A stretch of 41,692 bases of DNA from Nevskia sp. (GCA_028291705.1 JAQGNS010000227.1:1-41692); one strand, 5' to 3'; shown: positions 1 to 8,412, counted from the first letter of the stretch. A program made the numbers and translations. Notes: generated by a model not told the origin, from the letters alone.

Positions 1-662
1 CCGCGCATGAGCCGGATCACCGGTGTGGCGACACCGGGAATCTGGCTGTCGATACCGACCAGCCAGGGTTGACCATCGCGCCGCGGTGCGCTGCTGGCCA
101 GGTCGCCGCCGCAGTTCACCAGGATCGGATGTTCGCTGTCGTGCGCTGCCAGGCCGCAGGCGCGGTCGACCGCGTATTCCTTGCCGATGCCGCCGAAGTC
201 GATCTGCATGCCGGGCCTCATCCGTAGCAGCGGCGGCTGCCAGCTCAGCTTGTCCCAGCCCACCAGGGGCAGCAGCGCTGCGACGGAGGCGGGATCCGGA
301 ATCCGGTCGGAGCCGTCGAAGCACCACGCCTGGCGCAATACGCCAGAGGTGATGTCGAACTGCCCATCGCTGAGTTGGTACAGGTGCTGGGCATAGTCGA
401 GAAAGCGCGCCGTCTCCTCGTCGACGGTTATTGCTTTGCCCTGCGCCGTGTTGATCCGGTCGACAATATTGCCCGGAAGATAGCGGCTCCAGTGACGCTC
501 GATGCGCCACACCTCCTCGGCGACACATGCCGTCAGCGCCCGCAGCGTCGTTTCGTCCGCGCCATCCGCCAGCACTTCGCAGGGCGAGGCCATCGCCTCG
601 AAGTGCCCGGTCAGGGCGCCAGCGGGGGTGCGTTCAATCCGGATGTCGTGACTTCGGTTCAC
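1..662 (-). CDS. apbE: FAD:protein FMN transferase (ApbE family), 3' end outside window
   Basis: ApbE enzymes attach FMN from FAD to a threonine or serine of exported proteins, in the periplasm. The 220 residues visible here include the family's early motif FEAMASPCEV (about residues 21-30), the flavin-binding segment DFGGIGKEYAVDRA (about 155-168) and NCGGDLA (about 183-189). The C-terminal metal-binding part lies beyond the left edge. The GTG start at 662-660 overlaps the TGA of the DUF3570 gene by four bases (GTGA), so translation is probably coupled. No signal peptide is obvious after this start. It is the last visible gene of the thioredoxin-DUF4266-DUF3570-apbE operon, and the DUF3570 protein is the natural candidate substrate. 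Family assignment is firm; the substrate is inference. Confidence 0.9.
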   Translation of the reverse strand, partial: MNRSHDIRIERTPAGALTGHFEAMASPCEVLADGADETTLRALTACVAEEVWRIERHWSRYLPGNIVDRINTAQGKAITVDEETARFLDYAQHLYQLSDGQFDITSGVLRQAWCFDGSDRIPDPASVAALLPLVGWDKLSWQPPLLRMRPGMQIDFGGIGKEYAVDRACGLAAHDSEHPILVNCGGDLASSAPRRDGQPWLVGIDSQIPGVATPVIRLMR

Positions 663-1951
663 CAGTTGAAACGATAGCCGAAACTGATATTGAACGCCGA
701 CAGGTCGGGCGCGAGGTTGAATTGCGACAGTGCCGCCGCGGCCTGTTGCGGTACGCCGGTGGTCCTGCTGAACTGCTTGTAATACTCGGCGCGCACGCTC
801 AGTTCATGGCCGTTGGCCAGCACCTGGGAGTAGCCGAGACCGCCGGTCCAGGCGTTGAAAGCGCCCAGGCGTGGGTCGGCGCTGGCGTAGTCGACGGTCG
901 CATCCTCGCCGCTGTACAGGGCCGCGTGGTAGAAATCCGCCGCGCCCTGGTTGTAGAAGCGCACGCTGGGTTCGATCGCCTTGTGTTCGGCGAAATTCCA
1001 GCGATAACCCAGGTTCACGGTATGGGCGTGAATGCCCCAGCTGTCGGTGTAGTAGCGGTAGGACAGGTCGACCACGTCGCGCTTGAATACGTAGCGCTTG
1101 TACTGGATAAAGAGTGCGTTGCGGGTGCGGCTGCCGGGGCGTTTCTCGTAGACGTAATACTGCGGCACGGCATTGCTGTCGACCACGGACAGGATCTTGT
1201 ACGGATCGGTCTCGTAGCCATTGGACAGGCTCAGTGAATAGTTGAACTGCAGCAAGCCGCTCGGCCCGAGCACCTGGGTCACGCCCAGCAGGATGTCCTT
1301 GACGTTCTTGGACTTGCTCGAGCCGCCACTCTTCTCGGCGTTGATCGTCATGGTCAACGGCACCGGGGCGCGGCCCACCGGATCGACCTGGTCGTATTCG
1401 AAGGCGCCGCCGGCGCTGAGCGTGGTGTTCTTCTGGTTGAGATCGAGCGTGTAGTGGCCGTTGACGCCTACCGAGGTGAAGTCGTATTCCTTCGAGCCGC
1501 TGAGTCCCGCGCTGAACTTGCCGTTGGTGCCGAGCGGAAACAGGTAGCCGAGGTCGCCGGCAAAGCGCGTGTCCTCGAAGGTGTGATCCAGCGGTGTGGC
1601 GCCGGGGGCGGTGGTGTAGGTCTTGCCGCGCCCGGAAGGAGAGGAGAAGGTTTGCGGCGCCGCGGCGGGGGCTGCGCCATTCGGCGTGGCGCCGCTGAGG
1701 CTGTCGACGACGAAGCCGGCTGTCAGGGTGCGGTCGTTGCCCAGGTCGTAAGCGGCATTGACCGTGGGTTCGACTACCTGCACCCGGCCGCCATTTTCCT
1801 TGTAGAACAGCAGGCCGCTGTCGAAGGTCCACCGGTGCGCGGTGTCTTCCGCCGACGCCGGCGTTTCCGCGGTCATGCCCAGCAGACCCAGGGTGGCGAC
1901 AGCCAGGCTGATGCGGCGGCGGCTTGGGTCCTTCCCCCCGGTCAGTTGCAT
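659..1951 (-). CDS. DUF3570 outer-membrane beta-barrel-like protein with possible flavinylation motif
   Basis: Exported protein of 430 residues. A basic N-terminus and hydrophobic stretch ending near PASAEDT form the signal peptide, followed by alternating aromatic/polar strands and a terminal FGYRFNW typical of outer-membrane barrels. The start is set at the ATG at 1951 because GGAGG lies 7 bases upstream. The TTG six bases further up lacks such a site. It overlaps the DUF4266 gene by 10 bases and the apbE start by 4. Residues 83-89 read DSLSGAT, which fits the consensus Dxx(S/T)GAT modified by ApbE in NqrC/RnfG-type proteins. DUF3570 is known from clusters with DUF4266, thioredoxin and ApbE. 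Its biochemical role is not established, and flavinylation here is inference. Confidence 0.85.
   Translation of the reverse strand: MQLTGGKDPSRRRISLAVATLGLLGMTAETPASAEDTAHRWTFDSGLLFYKENGGRVQVVEPTVNAAYDLGNDRTLTAGFVVDSLSGATPNGAAPAAAPQTFSSPSGRGKTYTTAPGATPLDHTFEDTRFAGDLGYLFPLGTNGKFSAGLSGSKEYDFTSVGVNGHYTLDLNQKNTTLSAGGAFEYDQVDPVGRAPVPLTMTINAEKSGGSSKSKNVKDILLGVTQVLGPSGLLQFNYSLSLSNGYETDPYKILSVVDSNAVPQYYVYEKRPGSRTRNALFIQYKRYVFKRDVVDLSYRYYTDSWGIHAHTVNLGYRWNFAEHKAIEPSVRFYNQGAADFYHAALYSGEDATVDYASADPRLGAFNAWTGGLGYSQVLANGHELSVRAEYYKQFSRTTGVPQQAAAALSQFNLAPDLSAFNISFGYRFNW
1685..1705 (-). other. Candidate ApbE flavinylation site in the DUF3570 gene
   Basis: These 21 bases encode D-S-L-S-G-A-T, residues 83-89 of the DUF3570 protein, in a probable loop after the first predicted strands. 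They match the Dxx(S/T)GAT consensus in which the final Thr carries FMN. The presence of apbE in the same operon supports the reading. There is no direct evidence of modification. Confidence 0.55.
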
Positions 1952-2160
1952 CCGCAACCTCCGCCGCCGAAGCCGCGGCCGCCGCTGGCCGCTTCCTTGC
2001 TGAAATAGATGTGCTCGTCGAACCCGGTCTGGATTGGATGCGCGTCAAGTTGCATGTCGGCCCGTGCGAGCGTGCCGCGCTGCCAGGGTTTCACGTCCAT
2101 GCTGCTGCAGGCCGAGGCGCTCAACGCAAGCAGCAGGATGGATAGCTGTTGAAGTCTCAT
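1942..2160 (-). CDS. DUF4266 small lipoprotein with Gly/Cys-rich tail
   Basis: A 72-residue lipoprotein. The signal sequence ends in a lipobox with Cys18 (ALSASAC), followed by a short conserved body and the C-terminal tail GGRGFGGGGCGCN. The family signature (VKPWQRG, then DEHIYFSKEAASGG) identifies DUF4266. The ATG overlaps the thioredoxin stop by four bases (ATGA), and the last 10 bases overlap the DUF3570 gene. The Shine-Dalgarno of DUF3570 is embedded in the codons of the Gly/Cys tail. Two cysteines two residues apart at the extreme C-terminus, beside a thioredoxin and a flavin transferase, suggest a redox or cofactor-handling role. That is inference, since no function is established for the family. 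Confidence 0.85.
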   Translation of the reverse strand: MRLQQLSILLLALSASACSSMDVKPWQRGTLARADMQLDAHPIQTGFDEHIYFSKEAASGGRGFGGGGCGCN

Positions 2161-2690
2161 GGGGTGCTCCCGGTGGCGCTGCCTGATGGATCGAGCGCCT
2201 TGCGGATGGCCGCTTCGTATTCGCCGGAGCGGGCGTCGTGGAAGCCGCTGTGCTGGTGGATGACGTGGCCGGATGCATCCAGGATCACGCTGCTGGGCAT
2301 GCCGTCGATGTGGTAGTGCTCGGCCAACGCACCGGCCGGATCGTAGACCACGTTGAATTGCGCCGGATGGTGGTCGAGAAAGACCTTCGCGGCGTTCGCG
2401 TCGGTGTCCATGTCGACGGCGACGATGGTCATGCGGTTGCCGTAGCGGGTCTGCATCCGGTTCAGCCAGGGAAACGACTCGGCGCAGGGGCCGCACCAGG
2501 ACGCCCAGAAATCGACATAAACGATCTTGCCCGCATAGGCCTTCAGCGGCGCCGCGAGGGTGTCTTCTGCGGCGTGCGTCGATGTGCCGGCCAGCGCGGC
2601 CAGCAACAGGACGCTGCTCAACGCATGCCGCAATGGGAATCGATGGTTTTTACTTCGCACTGCTTCTACGCGCCGATTCGGAACGCTCAT
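2157..2690 (-). CDS. Periplasmic TlpA-like thioredoxin
   Basis: A 177-residue exported thioredoxin-fold protein. An N-terminal hydrophobic segment (about residues 20-40, ending THAAED) is the signal peptide or anchor. The active site WCGPC has cysteines at 66 and 69, and the cis-proline motif GMPSS lies near residue 140. TlpA/ResA-like proteins reduce periplasmic disulfides, for example during cytochrome or metal-centre assembly. It is the first gene of the operon and overlaps the DUF4266 gene by four bases, so its likely partner is encoded downstream, perhaps the CGC tail of DUF4266. The ATG at 2690 has no clear ribosome site. A GTG at residue 11, preceded by AGAAG, is an alternative start that leaves the signal intact. 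Confidence 0.88.
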   Translation of the reverse strand: MSVPNRRVEAVRSKNHRFPLRHALSSVLLLAALAGTSTHAAEDTLAAPLKAYAGKIVYVDFWASWCGPCAESFPWLNRMQTRYGNRMTIVAVDMDTDANAAKVFLDHHPAQFNVVYDPAGALAEHYHIDGMPSSVILDASGHVIHQHSGFHDARSGEYEAAIRKALDPSGSATGSTP

Positions 2691-2816
2691 GTTGTTGCGT
2701 GGACCTGTCTTGAAGCGGATGGCTGAACAGCGCGGTCGCGCCCGGATAGGGGGCGAGGTCCGTCGCGGAGGAAGTGGCGTTGCGGCTGCCTGCGGGCTGC
2801 CTGCAACAGGCGGCGT

Positions 2817-3299
2817 TCAGAGGCCCGCCATAATGCAGCGCACCTCCGCTTCGAGCGTTTGCAGGCCGGCGGCGCGGCCGGTGGCCAGCGAGGTCTCGAC
2901 CGAGCAGCGATCGATGAAGTGCGCCTTCAGTGCCAGCAAGGCGCCGACCCGGTTGCCATTGGCGCAGTGCACCAGTGCGGCTCCGCCAGCGGCCCGGTGC
3001 AGGGCTTCGGCAAGTTGGTGGGCATTGGCGCGGGTCAGATCGCCGGGACCGGTGATCGGGATATTCAGGTATTCCATTCCCAGCGATTCGGCGAGCCGGC
3101 GCTCGTCATAGTCGCAGGGTTCCGAAGGCGCGCACAGGTCGATGACGGCGCGGACCCCACCGCACTGTGCCTGGCGCAGGTGCTGTGGCCGCGGCCGCCC
3201 GCCGCTATAGATGCGCGCGCCCGGGAAACGGACATTGGGAAGATCCACCCATGCAGCGGCCACCGACGCGGGTGGCGTGACACTGCCTTCTGCAGCCAT
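2817..3299 (-). CDS. DUF442 / dual-specificity phosphatase-like protein
   Basis: A 160-residue cytosolic protein with the signature loop VHCANGNRVG (HCxxGxR) of cysteine-based phosphatases. DUF442 members carry this loop, occur alone or fused to metallo-beta-lactamase domains (Blh), and are tied to sulfide/sulfur metabolism in several bacteria. The N-terminal part (LPNVRFPGARIYSGGRP, then GVRAVIDLC) is typical of the family. The start at 3299 is chosen because AAGGAAG lies 6 bases upstream. It appears to be a single-gene unit with a 24-bp palindrome about 220 bases upstream. Substrate is unknown: phosphatase, persulfide or sulfurtransferase roles are all possible. Confidence 0.8.
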   Translation of the reverse strand: MAAEGSVTPPASVAAAWVDLPNVRFPGARIYSGGRPRPQHLRQAQCGGVRAVIDLCAPSEPCDYDERRLAESLGMEYLNIPITGPGDLTRANAHQLAEALHRAAGGAALVHCANGNRVGALLALKAHFIDRCSVETSLATGRAAGLQTLEAEVRCIMAGL

Positions 3300-3519
3300 C
3301 TCGCACTTCCTTTTCAAACCGACTTCCAAACCGACTCGATGCGGGCGGCGCCGTTGAAGCGATGCGCTTGAGGCCCCGTGAGCAGGCAAGGCGCAACCTC
3401 CGTGCCGCCACTGCCGCGGTGGCAGGGCGTGAGCGCCAAGGGGTTGTTTTAACGGGCAGTTCGGTTGTGGAAGGGGCTCGGCGGCTATGCTTGCCGCAGC
3501 CTTTGTAGCGAGGCTCCGT

Positions 3520-3543
3520 GCATTTTCCGTATACGGAAAATGC
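3520..3543. promoter_or_regulatory. 24-bp perfect palindrome, candidate operator
   Basis: Two exact 12-bp arms, GCATTTTCCGTA and its reverse complement, meet without a spacer. The site lies in the 283-bp gap between the PstS-like gene and the DUF442 gene, upstream of the latter. No T-tract follows on either strand, so an operator for a dimeric repressor is more likely than a terminator. Which protein would bind is unknown. The rest of the gap shows nothing recognisable. Confidence 0.45.
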
Positions 3544-3582
3544 CGGCTGCACGCATTCTGCGCACTGCCAGGCCAGCGGCAA

Positions 3583-4086
3583 TCAGCGAACCGGCTGTTC
3601 GCGCTTGCAGGCCGCCGGTGAGAATCGCTCCGCTGCCGAACCACCGGTATCGATCGTCAAAGCGATCGTTACGCGGTTGTCGATGCTGCACAGCGGCACA
3701 TAGCCGATGCCGCCCGGCGTCATCGACACGAAGCGCAGCACCGCTTCAACCGACTGAAGTACCGTGGGCGGCAACACGCCATGGAAGTACAACTCATTCC
3801 AGTACGCATCGAGCCGGTCGGGGGGCATGCCGAGCACCACTTGCGAGAAGCGTTGGCGCCGCGGATCGTCGGCCGGCAGGTTGATCGGCTCGATGTGCTG
3901 CCCGTCCGGCCAATACTGTTTTTTGCGGCGGTAGATCTCGGCCAGTGCGGGCAGCCCTTCAACGCGATGGCGGGAGCCTTCCGCGACGACCACGGCCATG
4001 GGTTCGTCCGCGGCCAAGGCCGACGGAGGCGCCAGGACATGCAGTCCGGCGATGGCCAGCAGAAGGATGCCGCGGGTGAGTTTCAT
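3583..4086 (-). CDS. Small PstS-like phosphate/oxyanion-binding protein
   Basis: A 167-residue exported protein. Its signal peptide runs MKLTRGILLLAIAG to LAADE. The body resembles the truncated PstS-like proteins annotated as phosphate ABC transporter substrate-binding proteins, with features such as ALAEIYRRKKQYWPDG (growth-site region), a middle QVVLGMPP segment and the C-terminal VSMTPGGIGYV, the usual PGAIGYV anion-site motif. It is about half the length of canonical PstS, and no permease or ATPase genes are nearby, so it is probably not a classical transport component. It begins 6 bases after the porin stop and is surely cotranscribed with it. Divergent two-component genes suggest a ligand-sensing or accessory role (inference). 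Confidence 0.75.
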   Translation of the reverse strand: MKLTRGILLLAIAGLHVLAPPSALAADEPMAVVVAEGSRHRVEGLPALAEIYRRKKQYWPDGQHIEPINLPADDPRRQRFSQVVLGMPPDRLDAYWNELYFHGVLPPTVLQSVEAVLRFVSMTPGGIGYVPLCSIDNRVTIALTIDTGGSAAERFSPAACKREQPVR

Positions 4087-4092
4087 GGGGCG

Positions 4093-5190
4093 CTAGAACA
4101 GCACCGCCACCGAGAGCAGGAAGCCTTCTTTCGCGTCGATCCGGTTATCGACCGCCTTGCTGTATTCCGATTTGAGGATCAGGGCGCGGTTCCAGCGGTA
4201 ATCCAGGCCGACCAGCCAGAGGTTGACGCCCGGTTGTGAGCCGGACTCGCGGAAGTACTCGTAGCGACCGACTGCGTACAGCTTGCCGCCCAGCGGGGCG
4301 ACGCCCTGGATGAAGCCGCCTTTCTCGGCCGAATTGTCCCCTTCGCTGGAGAAGCGCCAACCCAGTTCGGTCGAGACCTCATATCCGCCCCGCGACCAGG
4401 TGGCATCCACACCGACCAGGTTCTTGCGCTCGCCGCGCTCGTTGATCTGTTCGAAGTTGGCGAAGGAGATTCCCAGCTGCAACGAATCCTGGACCGGATA
4501 GGACAGGTGCGCGCCGTAGGCCTTGTTGAAGGTGTCCAGCCGGTGATTCGGCCGCAGTTCCTTGCCGATCGACCCGTACAGCGAATAGTCCAGGCCGGCC
4601 CCCACCGAAGTCAGCGTGCCGTAGACCATCGCACCGGTGGCGTTGGTCGGAAAAGGCTCGGAGGTAATCAGCGGGCGCGACGTGGTCCAGACCAGCGGCG
4701 CCGCATGGATCAGGTTCCAGCGGCCCACGGGAGTCAGGAATTTCCCTACGCGGAGATTCAGCGCGTCGGACTGGGTCCAGTCGGCGTACAAGCGTTCCAG
4801 GGCCAGGTAGGCTCCGTCCGACGACGTGCGTCGCTGCTGTACCGTCAAGGCGTTTTCCAGTTCCGTTTCCGAAAACAGCTTCAATCGTTCCAGAGGCTGC
4901 CACCAGAGGAACAGGCTGAGACTGTTGACGTCCAGCGTCCATGGCTGGCCTTGTACCTTGTCCAGAGAACTCGCGGCATAGCCGCCAAGGGTCAGGTCTG
5001 TGTCGGGCACCTGCCAGCCGTGGCCGAGCTGGTAGCCTGTATCATCGGCCACCGCTTGTTGAGCCAGTGCCGGCGTCGCCGGCTGCGCCAACAACATCAG
5101 CAGTCCTGCTGCCGCGACCGCCACGCTGTGCCGCGCAGCGGATGGGCGCCGCGGGGTCCGCACTATCCGGTCGATCCGATTTCTGTTCAT
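4093..5190 (-). CDS. Outer-membrane porin-like barrel
   Basis: A 365-residue protein. A signal segment after two arginine-rich stretches ends PALAQQA, followed by barrel strands: DLTLGGYAASSLDK, a plug-like KLFSETELENALT, LRVGKFLTPVGRWNLIHA, and a C-terminus LLSVAVLF ending in Phe, as outer-membrane insertion requires. The segment with KFLTPVGRWN resembles phosphate-selective or OprP/OprO-type porins, but no specificity can be claimed. It forms an operon with the PstS-like gene. The start codon lies only 8 bases from the start of the divergent histidine-kinase gene. No ribosome site precedes it, so the true start or promoter arrangement needs checking. Confidence 0.75.
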   Translation of the reverse strand: MNRNRIDRIVRTPRRPSAARHSVAVAAAGLLMLLAQPATPALAQQAVADDTGYQLGHGWQVPDTDLTLGGYAASSLDKVQGQPWTLDVNSLSLFLWWQPLERLKLFSETELENALTVQQRRTSSDGAYLALERLYADWTQSDALNLRVGKFLTPVGRWNLIHAAPLVWTTSRPLITSEPFPTNATGAMVYGTLTSVGAGLDYSLYGSIGKELRPNHRLDTFNKAYGAHLSYPVQDSLQLGISFANFEQINERGERKNLVGVDATWSRGGYEVSTELGWRFSSEGDNSAEKGGFIQGVAPLGGKLYAVGRYEYFRESGSQPGVNLWLVGLDYRWNRALILKSEYSKAVDNRIDAKEGFLLSVAVLF

Positions 5191-5198
5191 ATATTCGC

Positions 5199-6959
5199 GT
5201 GACGATACGAAGAACCCTGCTGGGCGCTTTTCTGCTGGTCGGCATGACCCCCAGCGTTATTCTGACTTATCTGTCCTATGTGCAGACGAGGGACGCCCTG
5301 CGCCACGAGGTCGAGACCAGCCTGGAAGCGCAGGCGGCGAGCGTGTCGGTCGATATCGACCACCTCCTGTTCGAGCGCCTGCAGAACGCCCTGGGCTGGA
5401 ATCGCCTGGATGTGATGCAGGACATCCGCATCAATGATGTGGACAAGCGGCTGTCGCAGTTCCTCGCCGAAGTGAAGGCCTCGTATGGCGATATCTACCG
5501 CGAGCTTTACTGCGTCGATGCCAACGGCCGCATCGTCGCCAGCAGTTCGCCGCAACTGATCGGCGGCTTGGCTCCGCCGGTGCAGCCCTGGCTCGATGTG
5601 GTCCTGCCCAACGGCTCGGTGGCGCTGGACGCGCTGCAGCTCGATGCCTCCGGCGTTCACCGCGTGCTGCCGCTGCGTACGGCCATCATCTCCGTCACCG
5701 ACGGCACCGAGATGGGCGAACTGGTGCTGTTGTTCGACTGGCGCCAGATCGATCGCATCCTCGACGGCATTTCGCGCAGCGGTCGCATGGCCGTGCTGCT
5801 CGACGGGATGCAGCGTGCCATCGACTCTTCGGAGGAATTGCGGCGGCAGGATGCACTGAGCGAAGCCATCCCGCAGCGCTGGGATCTGCCGGCCGGGCAA
5901 TCCGGTGCCATCACCCGCGAATATCCGCAGTTGAAGGGTCCCGCCATCCTCGGCTTCAGCCACTCGCAGGACTCCGCACGTTTCCCCGGACTGCGCTGGA
6001 CGACCGTGGTGTTGCAGCCCAGCGACACGGCCCTGGCCGTGGTACAGCGCATGCGCTTCACTTTCAGCGCGCTGTTGCTGGCCACCTTACTGCTCACGGC
6101 GATTTTCGCCGGCTTTGTCGCCCGGCAGATCGCGCGACCCATCGCAGGGCTGACCGATTTCACCCGCCGTTTTTCCCGTGAGCAGAAGCTGCCGCCGGTT
6201 CCCGAGGGCCAGCGGGGCGAGGTCGGTGAGCTGACCGAGGCCTTCGTCAAGACCGTGCGCGAACTGGACCGTTCAAGGCAGGATTTCCTGCGGGCATCCA
6301 GATTGGCGGTGGCGGGCGAGATTGCCGCGGTGATGGCGCACGAGGTGCGCACGCCCCTTGGTATCCTGCGCTCCTCGGCGCAGGTCTTGCGGGAGGAGCC
6401 CCACATCAGCGCCGAGGGCCGCGAACTGGTCGGCTTCATCGACAGCGAGACCGAGCGCATCAACCGTCTGGTCACCAGCGTGCTCGACAGTGCCAAGCCC
6501 CATCCGCCGGTGTTGGGGCGGCATGACCTGGGCCTGGTCGTCCATCGCTGCATCCTCATGCTGGGACCGCAGGCGGAGAAGCGCGGGGTCTTGCTCGAGG
6601 AAGGTGGCGAGGGCGGGCTGGAGATCGATTGCGATGAGGAGCAGATGATCCAGGTGGTTCTCAATCTGTTGCTCAATGCGGTACAGATCCTGCCGTCCGG
6701 CGGGCGGGTGCGGGTGGAGTGCAGCGATCGGGGCGAGAACGTGCACATTCAGGTCGATGACGACGGTCCCGGCATTTCCCCGGCGGAACGCGCCAACATA
6801 TTCGAGCCCTTCATCAGCAAGCGTCCCGGCGGTCTCGGCCTGGGGCTCGCGGTGGTCAAGCAGATCGTGCTGGCGCACCACGGCGATATCGAGATCGGCG
6901 AGAGCCGCTGGGGCGGCGCCCTGTTTTCAATTCATCTACCACGCAATGTGAAGCCATGA
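5199..6959 (+). CDS. Membrane sensor histidine kinase (NtrB-type partner)
   Basis: A 586-residue kinase. A first membrane helix (LLGAFLLVGMTPSVILTYL), a periplasmic sensor region of about 230 residues, and a second helix (FSALLLATLLLTAIFAGFV) are followed by HAMP, HisKA with the phosphoacceptor His381 in MAHEVRTPLG, and the ATPase domain. The N box is NLLLNAVQI, the G1 box DDDGPGIS and the G2 box GGLGLGLAVV. It autophosphorylates and passes phosphate to the sigma54 regulator whose ATG overlaps its TGA by four bases. GTG at 5199 is chosen because it leaves a complete first helix. An ATG at 5142 is an alternative; neither has a strong ribosome site. The divergent porin/PstS-like operon is the likely target and source of the signal (inference). 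Confidence 0.9.
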   Translation: MTIRRTLLGAFLLVGMTPSVILTYLSYVQTRDALRHEVETSLEAQAASVSVDIDHLLFERLQNALGWNRLDVMQDIRINDVDKRLSQFLAEVKASYGDIYRELYCVDANGRIVASSSPQLIGGLAPPVQPWLDVVLPNGSVALDALQLDASGVHRVLPLRTAIISVTDGTEMGELVLLFDWRQIDRILDGISRSGRMAVLLDGMQRAIDSSEELRRQDALSEAIPQRWDLPAGQSGAITREYPQLKGPAILGFSHSQDSARFPGLRWTTVVLQPSDTALAVVQRMRFTFSALLLATLLLTAIFAGFVARQIARPIAGLTDFTRRFSREQKLPPVPEGQRGEVGELTEAFVKTVRELDRSRQDFLRASRLAVAGEIAAVMAHEVRTPLGILRSSAQVLREEPHISAEGRELVGFIDSETERINRLVTSVLDSAKPHPPVLGRHDLGLVVHRCILMLGPQAEKRGVLLEEGGEGGLEIDCDEEQMIQVVLNLLLNAVQILPSGGRVRVECSDRGENVHIQVDDDGPGISPAERANIFEPFISKRPGGLGLGLAVVKQIVLAHHGDIEIGESRWGGALFSIHLPRNVKP

Positions 6960-8350
6960 GCGCCATACGGCAGAAAATCCTGATCGTCGACGACGAGGAG
7001 AAGATGCGGCGCGTGCTGGAGATCATGCTGCAACGCATGGGCCATCAGGTCGGCTCCGCGGAAAACGGTGAAGACGCTTTGCAAAAGCTGGAAAGTGCCT
7101 CCTACGACCTGGTGATCAGCGATCTGCGCATGCCGGGTATCGACGGCGCCGAGCTGCTCGGGCGCCTGCGCGAGGCTGGCAACGATGTGCCGTTCATCAT
7201 CGTCACCGCCCATGGCAGCATCGAGAGCGCCGTTGCCGCCATGAAGAAAGGCGCCAACGATTATCTCCTGCGTCCGTTCGACATGGAGACCCTGAAACTC
7301 GCCCTGGACCGGGTATTCGCCACCCGGCGGATGCGGCAGCAGAACGATTTCCTGCGCGCGGAACTGGATCGCGGCTGGGGCGGCCTGATCGGCACCAGCC
7401 AGCTCATGCGCGAGGTCTACGAGAAAGTGCGGCTGGTGGCACCCAACAAGACGGCCGTGCTGATCACCGGCGAAACCGGCACCGGCAAGGAGCTGATCGC
7501 CCGCGCCATCCACCAGGCTTCGCCGCGCAACGAGCGCTTGTTCGTGGCGGTGAACTGTGCCGCGATTCCCGCCGAGATGATCGAGAGCGAGCTGTTCGGC
7601 TACGAAAAAGGCGCCTTCACCGGGGCGCACAAGGATCGCATCGGCCGTTTCGAACTGGCCAGCGGTGGAACGCTGTTCCTCGACGAGCTGACCGAGATGC
7701 CCATCGCCCTGCAGTCCAAACTGCTGCGGGTGCTGCAGGATCAGGTGATCGAACGCCTGGGCAGCAGCCATTCGATCCCGCTGGACCTACGTGTGGTGGT
7801 CGCCACCAACCGTGACCCGCGCCGCGCGATCGCGGAGGGCCGGCTGCGCGAAGACCTTTACTACCGGGTCAACGTTTTTTCCATCGAACTCCCACCCCTG
7901 CGGCAGCGCCGCAGCGATATTCCCCCGCTTGCGCGCCATTTTGTTGACGAGTTCGTCCGCAGCGGACTGGATCCCGGCGGCATCACGCCGGATGCTCTCG
8001 CTGCGCTTGAGCGTTACGACTGGCCGGGCAATGTCCGCGAACTGAGAAACGTGATTGAGCGCGCCGCGGTCCTCTGCCACGGCGCCATGATCGATGTGGA
8101 GCATCTGCCAGCAGAATGGACGCCCGGACCGGAGTCCGCCCCGGATTCCACCCCTGGGGCCGCACCGGATGCGGTTGCCGCGACGGCGAGTGATCTCGAT
8201 CTCAATCAGGCGGTCGATGCCGTGGAATCGCGATTGATCGCCGAGGCGCTGCGGCGAGCCGGGGGAAACAAGACGCGGGCAGCCACGCTGCTGAATATCA
8301 GCGTGCGCTCGCTCTGGCACAAGCTCGGTAAATACCGCCTCGGGGATTGA
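6956..8350 (+). CDS. Sigma54-dependent NtrC-family response regulator
   Basis: A 464-residue activator of RNA polymerase-sigma54. The receiver domain (1-120) has acidic residues DDE at 12-14 and phosphoacceptor Asp56. The AAA+ domain has Walker A GETGTGKE (172-179), the sigma54-contact loop GAFTGA (219-224), Walker B TLFLDE and an arginine-finger region. The C-terminal Fis-type helix-turn-helix is near [21 protein letters not shown]. The usual receiver motif KPF reads RPF here (Arg106 for the conserved switch Lys). It is translationally coupled to the kinase (ATGA). The expected targets are sigma54 promoters of the adjacent porin/PstS-like operon, though no clear -24/-12 element was found there. 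Confidence 0.93.
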   Translation: MSAIRQKILIVDDEEKMRRVLEIMLQRMGHQVGSAENGEDALQKLESASYDLVISDLRMPGIDGAELLGRLREAGNDVPFIIVTAHGSIESAVAAMKKGANDYLLRPFDMETLKLALDRVFATRRMRQQNDFLRAELDRGWGGLIGTSQLMREVYEKVRLVAPNKTAVLITGETGTGKELIARAIHQASPRNERLFVAVNCAAIPAEMIESELFGYEKGAFTGAHKDRIGRFELASGGTLFLDELTEMPIALQSKLLRVLQDQVIERLGSSHSIPLDLRVVVATNRDPRRAIAEGRLREDLYYRVNVFSIELPPLRQRRSDIPPLARHFVDEFVRSGLDPGGITPDALAALERYDWPGNVRELRNVIERAAVLCHGAMIDVEHLPAEWTPGPESAPDSTPGAAPDAVAATASDLDLNQAVDAVESRLIAEALRRAGGNKTRAATLLNISVRSLWHKLGKYRLGD

Positions 8351-8412
8351 CTGCAAAATCGCGGTCCGGCCGGTGCCCCTGCTGCCGGAATGGCCTTGCA
8401 AAAGCGCCGCGG

